Made by a program: the position numbers and the translations under genes | The notes under the pieces: generated by a model | Database searches by the model: none | Told to the model about the DNA's origin: nothing | What the model saw: the letters and a program-made list of their open reading frames with translations, nothing else | NCBI RefSeq assembly: GCF_000379825.1 | Contig: NZ_KB903816.1 | Coordinates: 100,285 to 164,284 of the forward strand | Direction of reading: 5' to 3' | Length of the DNA stretch: 64,000 nucleotides | Source of the DNA: Longispora albida DSM 44784 | GTDB taxonomy: Bacteria > Actinomycetota > Actinomycetes > Mycobacteriales > Micromonosporaceae | Part shown: one piece after another, positions 25,594 through 35,797 of the stretch | Layout: each line of letters begins with the position of its first letter | How positions within the stretch are numbered: the stretch's first letter is position 1

Positions 25594-27417
25594 ATGGCCA
25601 ATCCAAGGGCGTCGGTCGATACCCGGCGGTTCCAGGAACTGTTCGACGACGCGGTGCGGATCGCCACCCGCAAGGGCCCGCTGGACGACAGTGCCCGGGA
25701 GGTCCTGCTGGGTGCCGCGTTCGTCGCCGACCAGCTCCTCTACCGGATGAGCAGCCTTCCCGAGCAGCTCAGGGGCCCGATGCTGGCGCTGGCCGGCCTG
25801 CGACCGGCACCGGCGCGGGCCGCGAGCCTGCTGCTGGAATTCCGCCCGCCTGGCCTGCTCACCTCGCCGGTCACGATGCCGCGCGGAGTGGTCGCGGCCA
25901 CGGAGGACGGCACGGTCGGATTCACGACACCGATCGATTTCACTCTCGTACCGGTGAGCCTCGCCCACTGCCCGCTCAGCCTCGGCAACAACCAGAACTC
26001 CGCGGCGTACTTCCGGCTCGACCAGCCAGCGCCCGGCTGCGTCGTCGAGCTCTCCTTCGAGCTGACCTTCCCCGGTACCGGTGTCGACCCGGACGACCCG
26101 CCACTGTTCTGGGAGTACTGGGACGGCAGCCAGTGGTACGAGTGCACGGTGATCGAGGACGGCACCGGCGGGCTGACCCGTCCGGGCCTGCTGACGCTGT
26201 GGCTGCTGCACGACTTCAAGACGGTCACCGTCGACGGCACGCACGGCGCGTGGATCCGGGCCGTCGTGGACATGGACGAGGACGATGCCGGGTACCGCTA
26301 CCCGATCACGTTCGGCCGGGTCACCGCCGCGACGGCCGGCGCGCGGATCGGAGCGTGGCACGCGCGGCTGGTCGCTGACGAGCCCCTGGGTACCAGCACC
26401 GGGGAGCCCGGCCAGCGGTTCCGGCTCCGGCACGCCCCGGTCGTGGAGGGGGACCGCTGGCCGGTGGTCGAGGCGCGGATACCGGGCGGGGAGTGGGAGG
26501 AGTGGGCGCTGGCCGGCTCCTTCGCCGGGAGTACGGCGGATGACATGCACGCGGTGCTCGATCCAGGTACCGGAGAGGTGTTCTTCGGACCGCAGGTCAG
26601 TGAGCCGGACGGGACGACCAGGCAGTACGGCGCGATCCCGCTCGCCGGAGCCCTCCTCCGCGTGCGCGACTACTGGTCCGGTGGCGGTGCCGCAGGCAAC
26701 GTCCCGGCCGGCGCCCTGCGTTCCGTCATCGACGGCCTGACCCTGCACGGCCAGGACGCCGCCAGCGACGGCCGGGACGCCGAGACGATCGACGCGCTGT
26801 GGCAGCGCGCGCCGCTGGAGCTCCAGGCCGGAGACCGGGCCGTGACAGCCGCGGACTTCGAGTACCTGGCCAGGAAGGCCGCGCCGGAACTGGCCAGGGT
26901 GCACTGCGTCGCCGACGAGCAGGGCACCGTCCGCGTCCTGATCGTCCCGGCCCCGGCACCCGGCGAGCTGGGCGAACTCGGCTTCGGCGACCTCGCGCCG
27001 CTCCCGGAGACCATCGAGGCCATCGCCACGTATCTCGGCGAGCGCCGCCTGGTCGGCACCCGGGTCGTGGTGGAGGCGCCGTACTACACCGGAGTGGGCA
27101 TGACGGTGGGCCTCACGGCCCGGCGCGGTACGAGCCCCGCCCGGGTCCAGCAGGACGCGCTCCGAGCCCTGCACACGTACCTCAGCCCGATCACCGGCGG
27201 CCCGGCCAAGCAGGGCTGGCCGCTCGGCCGGACCCTGCGCGCCGGCGAGCTGTACGGGGTTCTCCACCACGTGGACGGAGTGGACACAGTGGACGAACTC
27301 GTGCTCTACACCGCTGACCCCAACACCGGCGACAAGGACGAGGAGGTCACGGCGATCGAGTTGTCCGACCGGACCCTCCTGCTCGCCCGCGAGCTCGCCG
27401 TCACGGTGGCGACGTGA
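25594..27417 (+). CDS. putative baseplate assembly protein (gpJ-like, contractile tail/injection system)
   Basis: The 607-residue protein resembles the putative baseplate assembly proteins of contractile phage tails and extracellular injection systems (TIGR02243-like). Visible features are the N-terminal helical segment (RFQELFDDAVRIATRKGP), a middle part with FWEYWDGSQWYECTVIEDGT, GEVFFGP, and YWSGGGAAGNVPAGAL, and a C-terminal GPJ-like part (GDRAVTAADFEYLARKAAPELARVHC; PLGRTLRAGELYGVLHHVDGVD). ATG at 25594 was taken; ATG 25582 is an alternative. The next gene overlaps by four bases (GTGA). No sheath, tube, spike, or AAA gene is nearby. Confidence 0.85.
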   Translation: MANPRASVDTRRFQELFDDAVRIATRKGPLDDSAREVLLGAAFVADQLLYRMSSLPEQLRGPMLALAGLRPAPARAASLLLEFRPPGLLTSPVTMPRGVVAATEDGTVGFTTPIDFTLVPVSLAHCPLSLGNNQNSAAYFRLDQPAPGCVVELSFELTFPGTGVDPDDPPLFWEYWDGSQWYECTVIEDGTGGLTRPGLLTLWLLHDFKTVTVDGTHGAWIRAVVDMDEDDAGYRYPITFGRVTAATAGARIGAWHARLVADEPLGTSTGEPGQRFRLRHAPVVEGDRWPVVEARIPGGEWEEWALAGSFAGSTADDMHAVLDPGTGEVFFGPQVSEPDGTTRQYGAIPLAGALLRVRDYWSGGGAAGNVPAGALRSVIDGLTLHGQDAASDGRDAETIDALWQRAPLELQAGDRAVTAADFEYLARKAAPELARVHCVADEQGTVRVLIVPAPAPGELGELGFGDLAPLPETIEAIATYLGERRLVGTRVVVEAPYYTGVGMTVGLTARRGTSPARVQQDALRALHTYLSPITGGPAKQGWPLGRTLRAGELYGVLHHVDGVDTVDELVLYTADPNTGDKDEEVTAIELSDRTLLLARELAVTVAT

Positions 27418-27887
27418 GTTCCGCGCAGCCGGGCTCGGTCCGGTTCGAGATGCCGGACACCGTGGTCGCCGATCCGGCCGCAGGGCTGCTCGCCGACACT
27501 GTGGACGAGCTGCTGGCGCCCCTGTGGGACATGGTCACGGGCTCACTGCTCGATCCGCTGGGTGCGCCCGTCCCGCTCCTGCCGTGGCTGGCGGCCTTCT
27601 CCGCCGTACCCGACGGCAGCCGCCTCCGGCACGCCATCGCCGGGGCGATCCAGCTGCACCGCCGGCGCGGCACGGTCGCCGGCCTGCACGGCATCGTCGC
27701 GCTCTACGGCGGGACAGCCGAGATCACCGACAGCGGAACGGAACCGGAACCGCCCAGTGAGCCGGCCGGACAGCCCTGGGTCCGGATCACCGTCACCCTG
27801 CCCGACCCGGAACTCCGCGAACCCCTCAGGTACGCGCTGGAGTCCGCGACGCCGGTCCACGTCCGCTGCGAGGTGGTCTACCCCTAG
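27414..27887 (+). CDS. phage tail protein of baseplate-adjacent type (gpI-like, TIGR02242-like)
   Basis: The 157-residue protein starts with GTG inside the previous stop (GTGA). Its middle LRHAIAGAIQLHRRRGTVAGLHGIVALYGG is characteristic of the gpI-like tail proteins that sit next to gpJ-like baseplate proteins: RGT followed by GL and a YG motif. The C-terminal half is acidic, with a PEPPSEP spacer. With the previous gene it forms a two-gene baseplate wedge pair. The following gene is on the other strand, so the operon ends here. Confidence 0.8.
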   Translation: MSSAQPGSVRFEMPDTVVADPAAGLLADTVDELLAPLWDMVTGSLLDPLGAPVPLLPWLAAFSAVPDGSRLRHAIAGAIQLHRRRGTVAGLHGIVALYGGTAEITDSGTEPEPPSEPAGQPWVRITVTLPDPELREPLRYALESATPVHVRCEVVYP

Positions 27888-27909
27888 AGTTCCGAGCGTC
27901 GCCCCTCCG

Positions 27910-28926
27910 CTACGCCGCCCGCTCGTACTGCCTCGGCCAGCTGACCGGCACGCCCAGCTCCCGGGCGGCCCGCAGCGGCCAGTGCGGGTCGCGGAGGAGT
28001 TCCCGGCCGAGGAAGACCGCGTCGGCCTGCCCGGTCGCCAGGATGTCCTCGGCCTGCTTCGGCTCGGTGATCAGCCCGACGGACGCGACCGGCCCGCCAC
28101 CGGCCTCGCGGATCCGGGCCGCGAGCGGTACCTGGTAGCCGGGGCCGACCGGGATGCTCGCCTGCGCGATGCCGCCGCTGGACACGTCGATCAGGTCCAC
28201 CCCGCGCTCCCTGAGCAGCGGGGCGAGCCGCACGGTGTCCTCAATGGACCAGCCGCCGTCGATCCAGTCGGTCGCGGATGTCCGGTAGAAGAGCGGCTGA
28301 CCGGCCGGCCAGGCCGCACGGACTGCCTCGACGACGCTCAGCCCGAACCGCGCCCGGTTCTCGAAGGAGCCGCCGAACTCGTCTGTGCGTCCGTTGACCA
28401 GCGGAGAGAGGAACTCGTGGATCAGGTACCCGTGCGCACCGTGGATCTCCAGCACCTGGTACCCGGCGTCGGCCGCCCGGCGCGCCGCGTCGGCGAAGGC
28501 CCGCACGATCCGGTCGATGCCCTCCCGGTCGAGGTTCGCCGGGCTGAGAACGGGCCAGCCGCCGTCACCCGGGGTCAGGACGTGGCCGCCCCGCCACAGC
28601 TCGGCCGTGGAGGCTTTGCGGCCGGCGTGCCCGATCTGCACGGCGGGCACAGCGCCGCGCGAGGACACGAACTCCGCGATCCTGGCGTGGCCGCGCTGCT
28701 GGTCAGCGTTCCAGAGGCCGAGGTCGGAGGGGCTGATCCGGCCCTCGGGGCTGACGCCGGTCGCCTCGGTCATGACGAGGCCGGCTCCGCCGAGCGCGCG
28801 GGCGGCGTAGTGGGCGAAGTGGAAGTCGTCGGGCACGCCGTCAGTGGCGGAGTACATGCACATCGGGGACAGCCAGACCCGGTTCGGGATGGTGACTTCG
28901 CGGAGGGTGAAGGGCTCGAACAGCAC
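27910..28926 (-). CDS. NADH:flavin oxidoreductase, old yellow enzyme family (YqjM-like)
   Basis: This FMN-binding ene-reductase has 338 residues from GTG 28926, which has a GGGAG site about eight bases upstream; an in-frame TTG lies 15 bases earlier. Motifs are VTIPNRVWLSPMCMYSA (with the Cys of YqjM-type enzymes), IGHAGRKAS, EIHGAHGYLIHEFLSPLVNGRTDEFGGSFENR, and DAVFLGRELLRDPHW for FMN phosphate binding. It is divergent from an ArsR-type regulator with palindromic sites between them, so the two are likely a sensor-detoxification pair. Confidence 0.94.
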   Translation of the reverse strand: MLFEPFTLREVTIPNRVWLSPMCMYSATDGVPDDFHFAHYAARALGGAGLVMTEATGVSPEGRISPSDLGLWNADQQRGHARIAEFVSSRGAVPAVQIGHAGRKASTAELWRGGHVLTPGDGGWPVLSPANLDREGIDRIVRAFADAARRAADAGYQVLEIHGAHGYLIHEFLSPLVNGRTDEFGGSFENRARFGLSVVEAVRAAWPAGQPLFYRTSATDWIDGGWSIEDTVRLAPLLRERGVDLIDVSSGGIAQASIPVGPGYQVPLAARIREAGGGPVASVGLITEPKQAEDILATGQADAVFLGRELLRDPHWPLRAARELGVPVSWPRQYERAA

Positions 28927-28951
28927 GGCAGGATCTCCCAAGGTCCATTAG

Positions 28952-29002
28952 TACGAGGATCTTCGTAGTACGACATCCATGAAACTACTACGGATGTCGT
29001 AC
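28952..29002. promoter_or_regulatory. two palindromic operator candidates between OYE and ArsR genes
   Basis: GTACGACATCC (28968-28978) and GGATGTCGTAC (28992-29002) are perfect 11-bp inverted arms with a 13-nt spacer. A second near-palindrome, TACGA-GGATCT-TCGTA, lies at 28952-28967. Both fit an ArsR-type dimer controlling the divergent genes. GTACGA recurs in the two sites. Confidence 0.75.
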
Positions 29003-29011
29003 CATCGCAAC

Positions 29012-29329
29012 ATGGACCGCACACTCCCCCACCCGGAAACCAGCGAGATCAGGCTGGACCAGGTGCTGCACGCCCTGGCCGACCCCGTGCGGCTCCAGAT
29101 CGTCTGCGACCTGGCGAAGGCGTCCGAGGAGGTGGCGTGCAGCTCGATCGAGCTGCCGGTGACCAAGTCGACGACCACGCACCACTTCCGGGTCCTCCGC
29201 GAGGCCGGCGTGATCCGCCAGCACTACAAGGGCACAGCCAAGATGTCCTGCCTGCGCGGCCACGACCTCGACGAGCTCTTCCCCGGCCTGCTGGCCAGCG
29301 TCATCGAGGCGGCCCGGAAGAACAGCTAG
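29012..29329 (+). CDS. ArsR/SmtB-family winged-helix repressor
   Basis: A 105-residue regulator from ATG 29012. The winged helix spans HALADPVRLQIVCDLAKASEEVACSSIEL and TKSTTTHHFRVLREAGVIRQHYKG. One Cys (SEEVACSSIEL) lies before the recognition helix, with another near MSCLRGHD; neither forms the classical ELCVCDL metal site, so it may sense electrophiles or redox state. It reads divergently from the OYE gene, and the palindromes between them are the likely operator. Confidence 0.88.
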   Translation: MDRTLPHPETSEIRLDQVLHALADPVRLQIVCDLAKASEEVACSSIELPVTKSTTTHHFRVLREAGVIRQHYKGTAKMSCLRGHDLDELFPGLLASVIEAARKNS

Positions 29330-29403
29330 GGAGACCCAGGCCGCGCGCGTCCCGGGTCGCGCCGGGGTGTCGGGGAACTCCTCCAGAAATTCCGGTCAAA
29401 ACG

Positions 29404-29430
29404 TGCAATATTCTCGAATGTGAGTATTGC
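29404..29430 (+). promoter_or_regulatory. AT-rich palindrome upstream of the lipid operon
   Basis: GCAATA (29404-29409) and TATTGC (29425-29430) frame an AT-rich stretch that stands out from the surrounding GC-rich DNA. It lies 19 bases before the KAS III start. Likely promoter or operator. Confidence 0.5.
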
Positions 29431-29448
29431 GCTGTTACCGGGGGTGTC

Positions 29449-30425
29449 ATGGTGGGCGTGGGTTCGACGCTGGTGGCTGTGGGCGCTTACCGGCCCCAGC
29501 GGAGGGTGACAAACGCCGAACTGCTGGTCGCTGATCGGGTGAGCGACGAATGGGTGCGTGACCGCACCGGAATCATTGCCCGCCGGCACGCCGGGCCGGC
29601 CGAGGGTCTCGTCGAGATGGCCAGGGATGCCGCCCGGGCGGCGTTGCTGGCCGGAGAGGTGGCCGCTGGCGAGGTCGACGCGATAGCTGTGGCGACGTGC
29701 TCGCGCTGCCCTCGGGTCTTCCGAACGCCGCAGCCCGGGTGGCTGCCGAGCTGGGGCTGACAGTGCCGGCGTTCGACGTCAACGCCGCCTGCTCCGGGTT
29801 CGTCTACTCCCTGGCGCTGGCTGACGGGCTCGTGCGGGCGGGGACCTGCCGCACCGTGCTCGTGGTGGGCGCGGAACGGATGACCGACTGGGTGGATCCA
29901 GCCGACGAGGCGACCGCGCCGCTGTTCGCTGACGGGGCCGGGGCCGTGATCGTCCGCGCCGCCGGGTACGCCGGCGTCGGACCGGTGGTGTGGGGCAGCG
30001 ACGGCAGCCGGGCCAGCCTGATCGCCGTCCCCGACCGGCGGTCGCCGCTGCGGATGCAGGGCCCCTCCGTGTACCGGTGGGCCGTCACCGAACTGGCCGC
30101 GCACGCCAGAAAGGCCTGCGCCGAGGCGGGCATCGCCCCCGGCGAACTGGCCGCGTTCGTGCCCCACCAGGCGAACCTGCGCATCGTGCGGGCGCTGGCC
30201 GGCGAACTCGGCCTCGGCGACGCGGCCGTCGCCGACGACGTCACCGACAGCGGGAACACCTCTGCGGCCTCCATTCCGCTGGCGCTGGCGCGGCTGATCG
30301 ACCAGGACCGCGTACGGGCCGGCCAGCCGGTGCTCCTCCTGGGCTTCGGCGCCGGCCTGACCTATGCCGCGCAGGTGGTGGCGTGTCCGGGCGCGGCAGC
30401 GTACTTCCGCCACGATGGCGACTGA
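29449..30425 (+). pseudogene. 3-oxoacyl-ACP synthase III (FabH-like) with an internal frameshift
   Basis: The first 85 codons (MVGVGSTLVAVGAYRPQRRVTN; DEWVRDRTGIIARR) give the KAS III N terminus. After VATCS (29701-29703) homology continues only in another frame (LPSGLPNAAARVAAELGL and onward to 30425). The two halves join perfectly if CG at 29704-29705 is removed, suggesting a 2-nt duplication. The second half keeps the triad: Cys in NAACSGF, His in PHQANLRI, Asn in SGNTSAASIP. It is therefore a recent pseudogene, a sequencing error, or an unusual frameshift gene. The following acyltransferase overlaps its end, so the operon is intact. Confidence 0.85.
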
Positions 30426-31437
30426 GGTGACCCGGCCCGCCACCCCCGCGAGCACGGCCTGGCCGACCGTGGTCGCGGTCGCGGCGGTGGCGGGCTGGTC
30501 GCTGGTCCTGCTGACCGCGGCGCCCCTGCTGCTGACCGCCCGCCTCCTCCTGCTGTTACCGGGTTTACCGGCGGCACTGCGCGCCCAGGTCCGCCTCACC
30601 CTGCTGGCCGGGGCCTACCTGGCCACTGTGGAGATCCCGGCGCTGCTCGCCCTGCGCCGCGGCCCCGCGCAGGGAACAGGGGCGCTGCTGCGCCGGGTAC
30701 TCGGCCGCTTCTACGGATCAGGGCTGGCGCTGGCTGGCTTGCGCCTGTCGTGCGCCCATCCACCGGAGCTGGGCGACCGGCCTGTCATCGTCCTGGCCCG
30801 CCACGCCGGGGTGTTCAACAGCCCTCTGGTCCTGCACCTGGTCGCCTCCCAGCTCGGACGCACACCCCACACCATCGCCAAGCGGTCGGCGGCGCTCACG
30901 CCCGGGACGCGCAGGCTCTACCGGGCCAGCAGGGTCGCGTTCTTCGACTTCGGCCGGCAGACCGGTAAGGTCGCCGCCCTCCTGCACCTCAAACGCCTCG
31001 CCAGCACCGCCGAGCCCTCCGACGCCATCGTGATCTTCCCCGAGGGCGCCAACTACTCCGCAGCCCGCCGGAGACGGCTCATCGCCGCACTCGGCGCCGA
31101 CGGCCACACCCAGCTCGCCGGCCAGGCCACGCGGATGCGCCACACCCTGCACCCGCACCCCGGCGGCGTGCGATTCACCGCCGCGCACGCCCCGCACGCC
31201 GACATCGTGATCCTCGCCCATACCGGGCTGGAGGACCTGCTGGCCGGATGGGGACGGATCGACTACCCGATCACCACCGACGGCATCGTGCACGTCGCCT
31301 GGTGGCACATCCCCAGCCGGGACATCCCCCGCGCCCCGGAGGCCTTCGCCGCCTGGCTGGGCGAGCGGTGGCTGGCGGCTGACAGGTGGATCGGGAGCGT
31401 CCGCGCCGAGACGACAGGGAACCACGCATGGAACTGA
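30415..31437 (+). CDS. PlsC-like acyltransferase (lysophospholipid acyltransferase family), membrane-bound
   Basis: The protein has 340 residues from ATG 30415, overlapping the KAS III stop. Two N-terminal hydrophobic segments (about 12-75) precede the acyltransferase domain. The catalytic block reads LARHAGVFNSP, where the family HX4D has become HX4N. The acyl-acceptor motif IFPEGANYS is intact near 215. An Arg-rich RRRRL follows. Loss of the Asp may reduce or alter activity. With KAS III before and a patatin after, it likely modifies a lipid made or recycled by the operon. Confidence 0.82.
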   Translation: MATEVTRPATPASTAWPTVVAVAAVAGWSLVLLTAAPLLLTARLLLLLPGLPAALRAQVRLTLLAGAYLATVEIPALLALRRGPAQGTGALLRRVLGRFYGSGLALAGLRLSCAHPPELGDRPVIVLARHAGVFNSPLVLHLVASQLGRTPHTIAKRSAALTPGTRRLYRASRVAFFDFGRQTGKVAALLHLKRLASTAEPSDAIVIFPEGANYSAARRRRLIAALGADGHTQLAGQATRMRHTLHPHPGGVRFTAAHAPHADIVILAHTGLEDLLAGWGRIDYPITTDGIVHVAWWHIPSRDIPRAPEAFAAWLGERWLAADRWIGSVRAETTGNHAWN

Positions 31438-32903
31438 GCCATACCGCCGACGCCCCGAAGGTCGCGTTCGTGCTCGGTGGCGGCGGCTACCTCGGCGGCT
31501 ACCAGGCCGGGATGCTGCGGGCGCTCCTGGAGCGCGGCATCCGGCCCGACCTGGTGATCGGCACCTCCGCCGGGTCGATCCAGGGCGCCATCCTCGCCGC
31601 CGACCCGACGGTGGCCGTGGCCGCACGGCTCGCGACGTTCTGGACCGACTGCGTCACGACGGGGGTGATGAGGATCCGCCCCCGGGAGGCGGCGGCCAGC
31701 GTGCTGCGGCTGCGGGCGGCGCTGGCCCGGCAGGACCGGCTGCGGACGCTGCTGGAGCGGTACCTGGGAGCCGGCACGCGCATCGAGGACCTGGCTGTGC
31801 CGTACCAGGCGTGCGCGGCCTCCATCGAACGGGCCACCGCCCGATACTTCGACTCCGGGCCGCTGATCCCCGCCCTGCTGGCCTCCTGCGCCGTCCCCGG
31901 CCTGTGGCCACCGGTACCGATTGGCGGCGAGCACTACGTCGACGGCGGCGTCGTGGAGACCATCCCCATCGGCCGGGCCGCCGCCTACCAGCCGCAGGAC
32001 ATCTACGTCCTGCGGCTGCGACAGCGCCAGCAGCCCCTGCGCCTGCCACGGTGGCCGTGGCAGCTGGGCAACGTCATCTTCGAGGTCGCCCGGCGCCACC
32101 GGCTCGGACAGGTCATCCACGCCCGCCCCGACGGCATCCGCGTACACCTGATGCCCACTGGCGAGGAACTCCTCGAACCGCCAGACCACGGCCTGCGCAC
32201 CAGCGTCGCGGAACAGGTCGCCACGATCGCCCGCCGCGTCGAGCAGGGCTACCGCAGCGCCTGCGCCTACCTCGACAACGACAGCGAGCAGACCGGCACC
32301 CACCCCTCCAGCGCCGCCCGGCGGGCCACGCCCGACGGCCCGGCCCGCCCGGCTCCCCGGCCCACCTCGGCGTTCCTGTCCGCCAAACTCCACCGTCACT
32401 TCGAGCTGTTCGACCACGACGATGACGACCTGATCACCGCGGCCGACTACCGCGCCGTCGCCGACCACATCGCCAGCGCCTTCGGCCACGCTCCCGAAGG
32501 GGCTGTCGCCAACCGCCTGCGTGCGTCGTTCACCGCCTGGTGGATCGCCCTGTGCCAGGCCGCCGGGCAGAACGGCCACAACGGCATCGGCCGCCCTGCC
32601 TTCGACCGCGCGCTCTTCGCCCTGGCCAGCGACCCCGACGCCTACGATGGGTACCTCTACCCCGCGATCGACGCGGTGCTTGCTGCGGCCGACACCGACG
32701 GCGACCGGCTCCTCAACCACACCGAAGCCGTCCGCATGCTGCGCGCCTTCGGCGTACCACCTGCCCAGGCCCGCACGGCAGCCCTGCGTCTGGACACCAA
32801 CGGCGACGGTGTACTCGCCCTCGACGAACTCGCCGAGGCGTTCCACGACTACTACACCAGCGACGAACCCGCACGCCCTGGCAACCTGCTCTTCGGCCCC
32901 TAG
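31428..32903 (+). CDS. patatin-like phospholipase fused to an EF-hand calcium-binding domain
   Basis: The protein has 491 residues, and its start overlaps the acyltransferase stop by ten bases. Residues 5-200 form the patatin domain: oxyanion loop GGGGYLGGYQAG, nucleophile GTSAG (Ser near 47) and DGG near 172. From about residue 315 the chain has calerythrin-like EF-hands: DHDDDDLITAADY, a degenerate loop near QNGHNG, DTDGDRLLNHTE and DTNGDGVLALDE, the last two canonical with Glu at position 12. The fusion predicts calcium-controlled lipid hydrolysis. No signal peptide, so it acts in the cytoplasm or at the membrane. Confidence 0.9.
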   Translation: MELSHTADAPKVAFVLGGGGYLGGYQAGMLRALLERGIRPDLVIGTSAGSIQGAILAADPTVAVAARLATFWTDCVTTGVMRIRPREAAASVLRLRAALARQDRLRTLLERYLGAGTRIEDLAVPYQACAASIERATARYFDSGPLIPALLASCAVPGLWPPVPIGGEHYVDGGVVETIPIGRAAAYQPQDIYVLRLRQRQQPLRLPRWPWQLGNVIFEVARRHRLGQVIHARPDGIRVHLMPTGEELLEPPDHGLRTSVAEQVATIARRVEQGYRSACAYLDNDSEQTGTHPSSAARRATPDGPARPAPRPTSAFLSAKLHRHFELFDHDDDDLITAADYRAVADHIASAFGHAPEGAVANRLRASFTAWWIALCQAAGQNGHNGIGRPAFDRALFALASDPDAYDGYLYPAIDAVLAAADTDGDRLLNHTEAVRMLRAFGVPPAQARTAALRLDTNGDGVLALDELAEAFHDYYTSDEPARPGNLLFGP

Positions 32904-32928
32904 GGACACAGTGGATCCAGGGGCCGAA
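32892..32928. terminator. bidirectional hairpin between patatin gene and coiled-coil gene
   Basis: TTCGGCCCCT (32892-32901) and AGGGGCCGAA (32919-32928) are perfect 10-bp arms with a 17-nt loop. The left arm includes the last patatin codons and stop; the right arm precedes the convergent gene stop at 32936. Confidence 0.65.
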
Positions 32929-32935
32929 CAGGTTC

Positions 32936-33937
32936 CTACCGCACCGACAGGTGCACGTGGTTCGTGTGCGCGGCCGCCGGGCCGCCGCCGCCCGAGTAGG
33001 ACCGCCAGCCGGTACCGGGCATCCAGATCTGCCGGTACCAGATGACGTACAGCACGGCGAGCTTGTCGGCGTTGGCCACGTACCAGGCTGCCAGGTTGTT
33101 CCCGTAGGTGCGGTCCCCGCCGCTGGCGTCCACGTTCTCGAAGCCACCGACGGCCGCAGCCCAGTCGCAGGCCCGGCCGCGCGGGTGCTCGCCACCGTCC
33201 TCACCGGACCGGTAACACGCGACGAACCTGGTGAAACCAGCGCTCTTGGTCTGGTTGAAAGCGTGCAGCGTGCGCGGGGTCAGGCAGCCCGAGGTGGTCG
33301 GGTCCTTCACCGAGCAGCTCTCCGACGGCCAGCTGCCGTCCGGGTTACGCGGCGCGGGGTTGGCGCTGTTCGGCAGGGGCCCGGACGGCCCGGAAGCCTG
33401 CTGTCCACCGCCGGCCGCCTCCAGCGCCTTGAGCGCGTCGGCCCGCCGCTTCGCCAGCTCCTTGAGCTGGGTCTCCTGCTCGGCGATCGCGAGGTCGAGC
33501 TCCTTGCGCTGCTGGTCGAGCTTGAGCTGGGCGCCCTTCAGGTCGGTGACCTGCTTGGCGTCCCGCTCGCTCATGTACCGCATCGTCGCGGCACCCTGCA
33601 GGTACGCCGACATCGAGTCGCTGGACAGCAGTGCCTTGAGCGAACCGTTGCCACCGCCCTTGTACTGCGTGGCGGCCAGCAGCCCGACCTGCTGCGAGAG
33701 CTGGTCGACCCGGGTCTTGCTGGCGGTGATCTCCACGGCGAGCTCGCCCTGCCGCTTCTTGGCGGCATCGAGCTTCACCTTCGCGTCCTGGTACCCCTTG
33801 GACGCTGTCTCCAGGGCCTCACGCAGGCCCTTCGTACCGCCCTCACCAGGCTCGGCGTGGACCGGCGGGGTGATGACAAACAGCGTGGCCGCCACGACGG
33901 CGGCCACGCCTGCTGCAATCCGGCTGCGTAATCGCAT
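32936..33937 (-). CDS. secreted coiled-coil protein with C-terminal peptidase-like domain
   Basis: The protein has 333 residues. A signal peptide (MRLRSRIAAGVAAVVAATLF, ending VHA) precedes a long coiled coil (about 35-175, charged heptads such as KKRQGELAVEITASKTRVDQ). A Gly/Ser/Pro linker leads to a C-terminal domain with CSVKDPTTSGCLT, HPRGRACDW and HTNHVHLSV. The last motifs (HxxGRACD and NHVH) resemble the metal-site pattern of the ARB-07466-like/M15-related domain common in actinobacterial cell-wall proteins. Probably acts on or binds peptidoglycan. It lies beside lepA with 3 nt between. Confidence 0.8.
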   Translation of the reverse strand: MRLRSRIAAGVAAVVAATLFVITPPVHAEPGEGGTKGLREALETASKGYQDAKVKLDAAKKRQGELAVEITASKTRVDQLSQQVGLLAATQYKGGGNGSLKALLSSDSMSAYLQGAATMRYMSERDAKQVTDLKGAQLKLDQQRKELDLAIAEQETQLKELAKRRADALKALEAAGGGQQASGPSGPLPNSANPAPRNPDGSWPSESCSVKDPTTSGCLTPRTLHAFNQTKSAGFTRFVACYRSGEDGGEHPRGRACDWAAAVGGFENVDASGGDRTYGNNLAAWYVANADKLAVLYVIWYRQIWMPGTGWRSYSGGGGPAAAHTNHVHLSVR

Positions 33938-33940
33938 GCC

Positions 33941-35797
<1,857 letters not shown>

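Noticed and set aside
25585..27270. 561-codon minus-strand frame over the baseplate gene
   Set aside because: Antisense; plus strand carries the recognisable baseplate motifs.
29137..29760. 207-codon frame beginning inside the ArsR gene
   Set aside because: Only the part from 29449 is real (first half of KAS III); the earlier part is an out-of-frame reading of ArsR.
29449..32903. Polyketide or antibiotic biosynthesis cluster
   Set aside because: A lone KAS III with an acyltransferase and a patatin lacks ACP, KS alpha/beta, PKS or NRPS modules.
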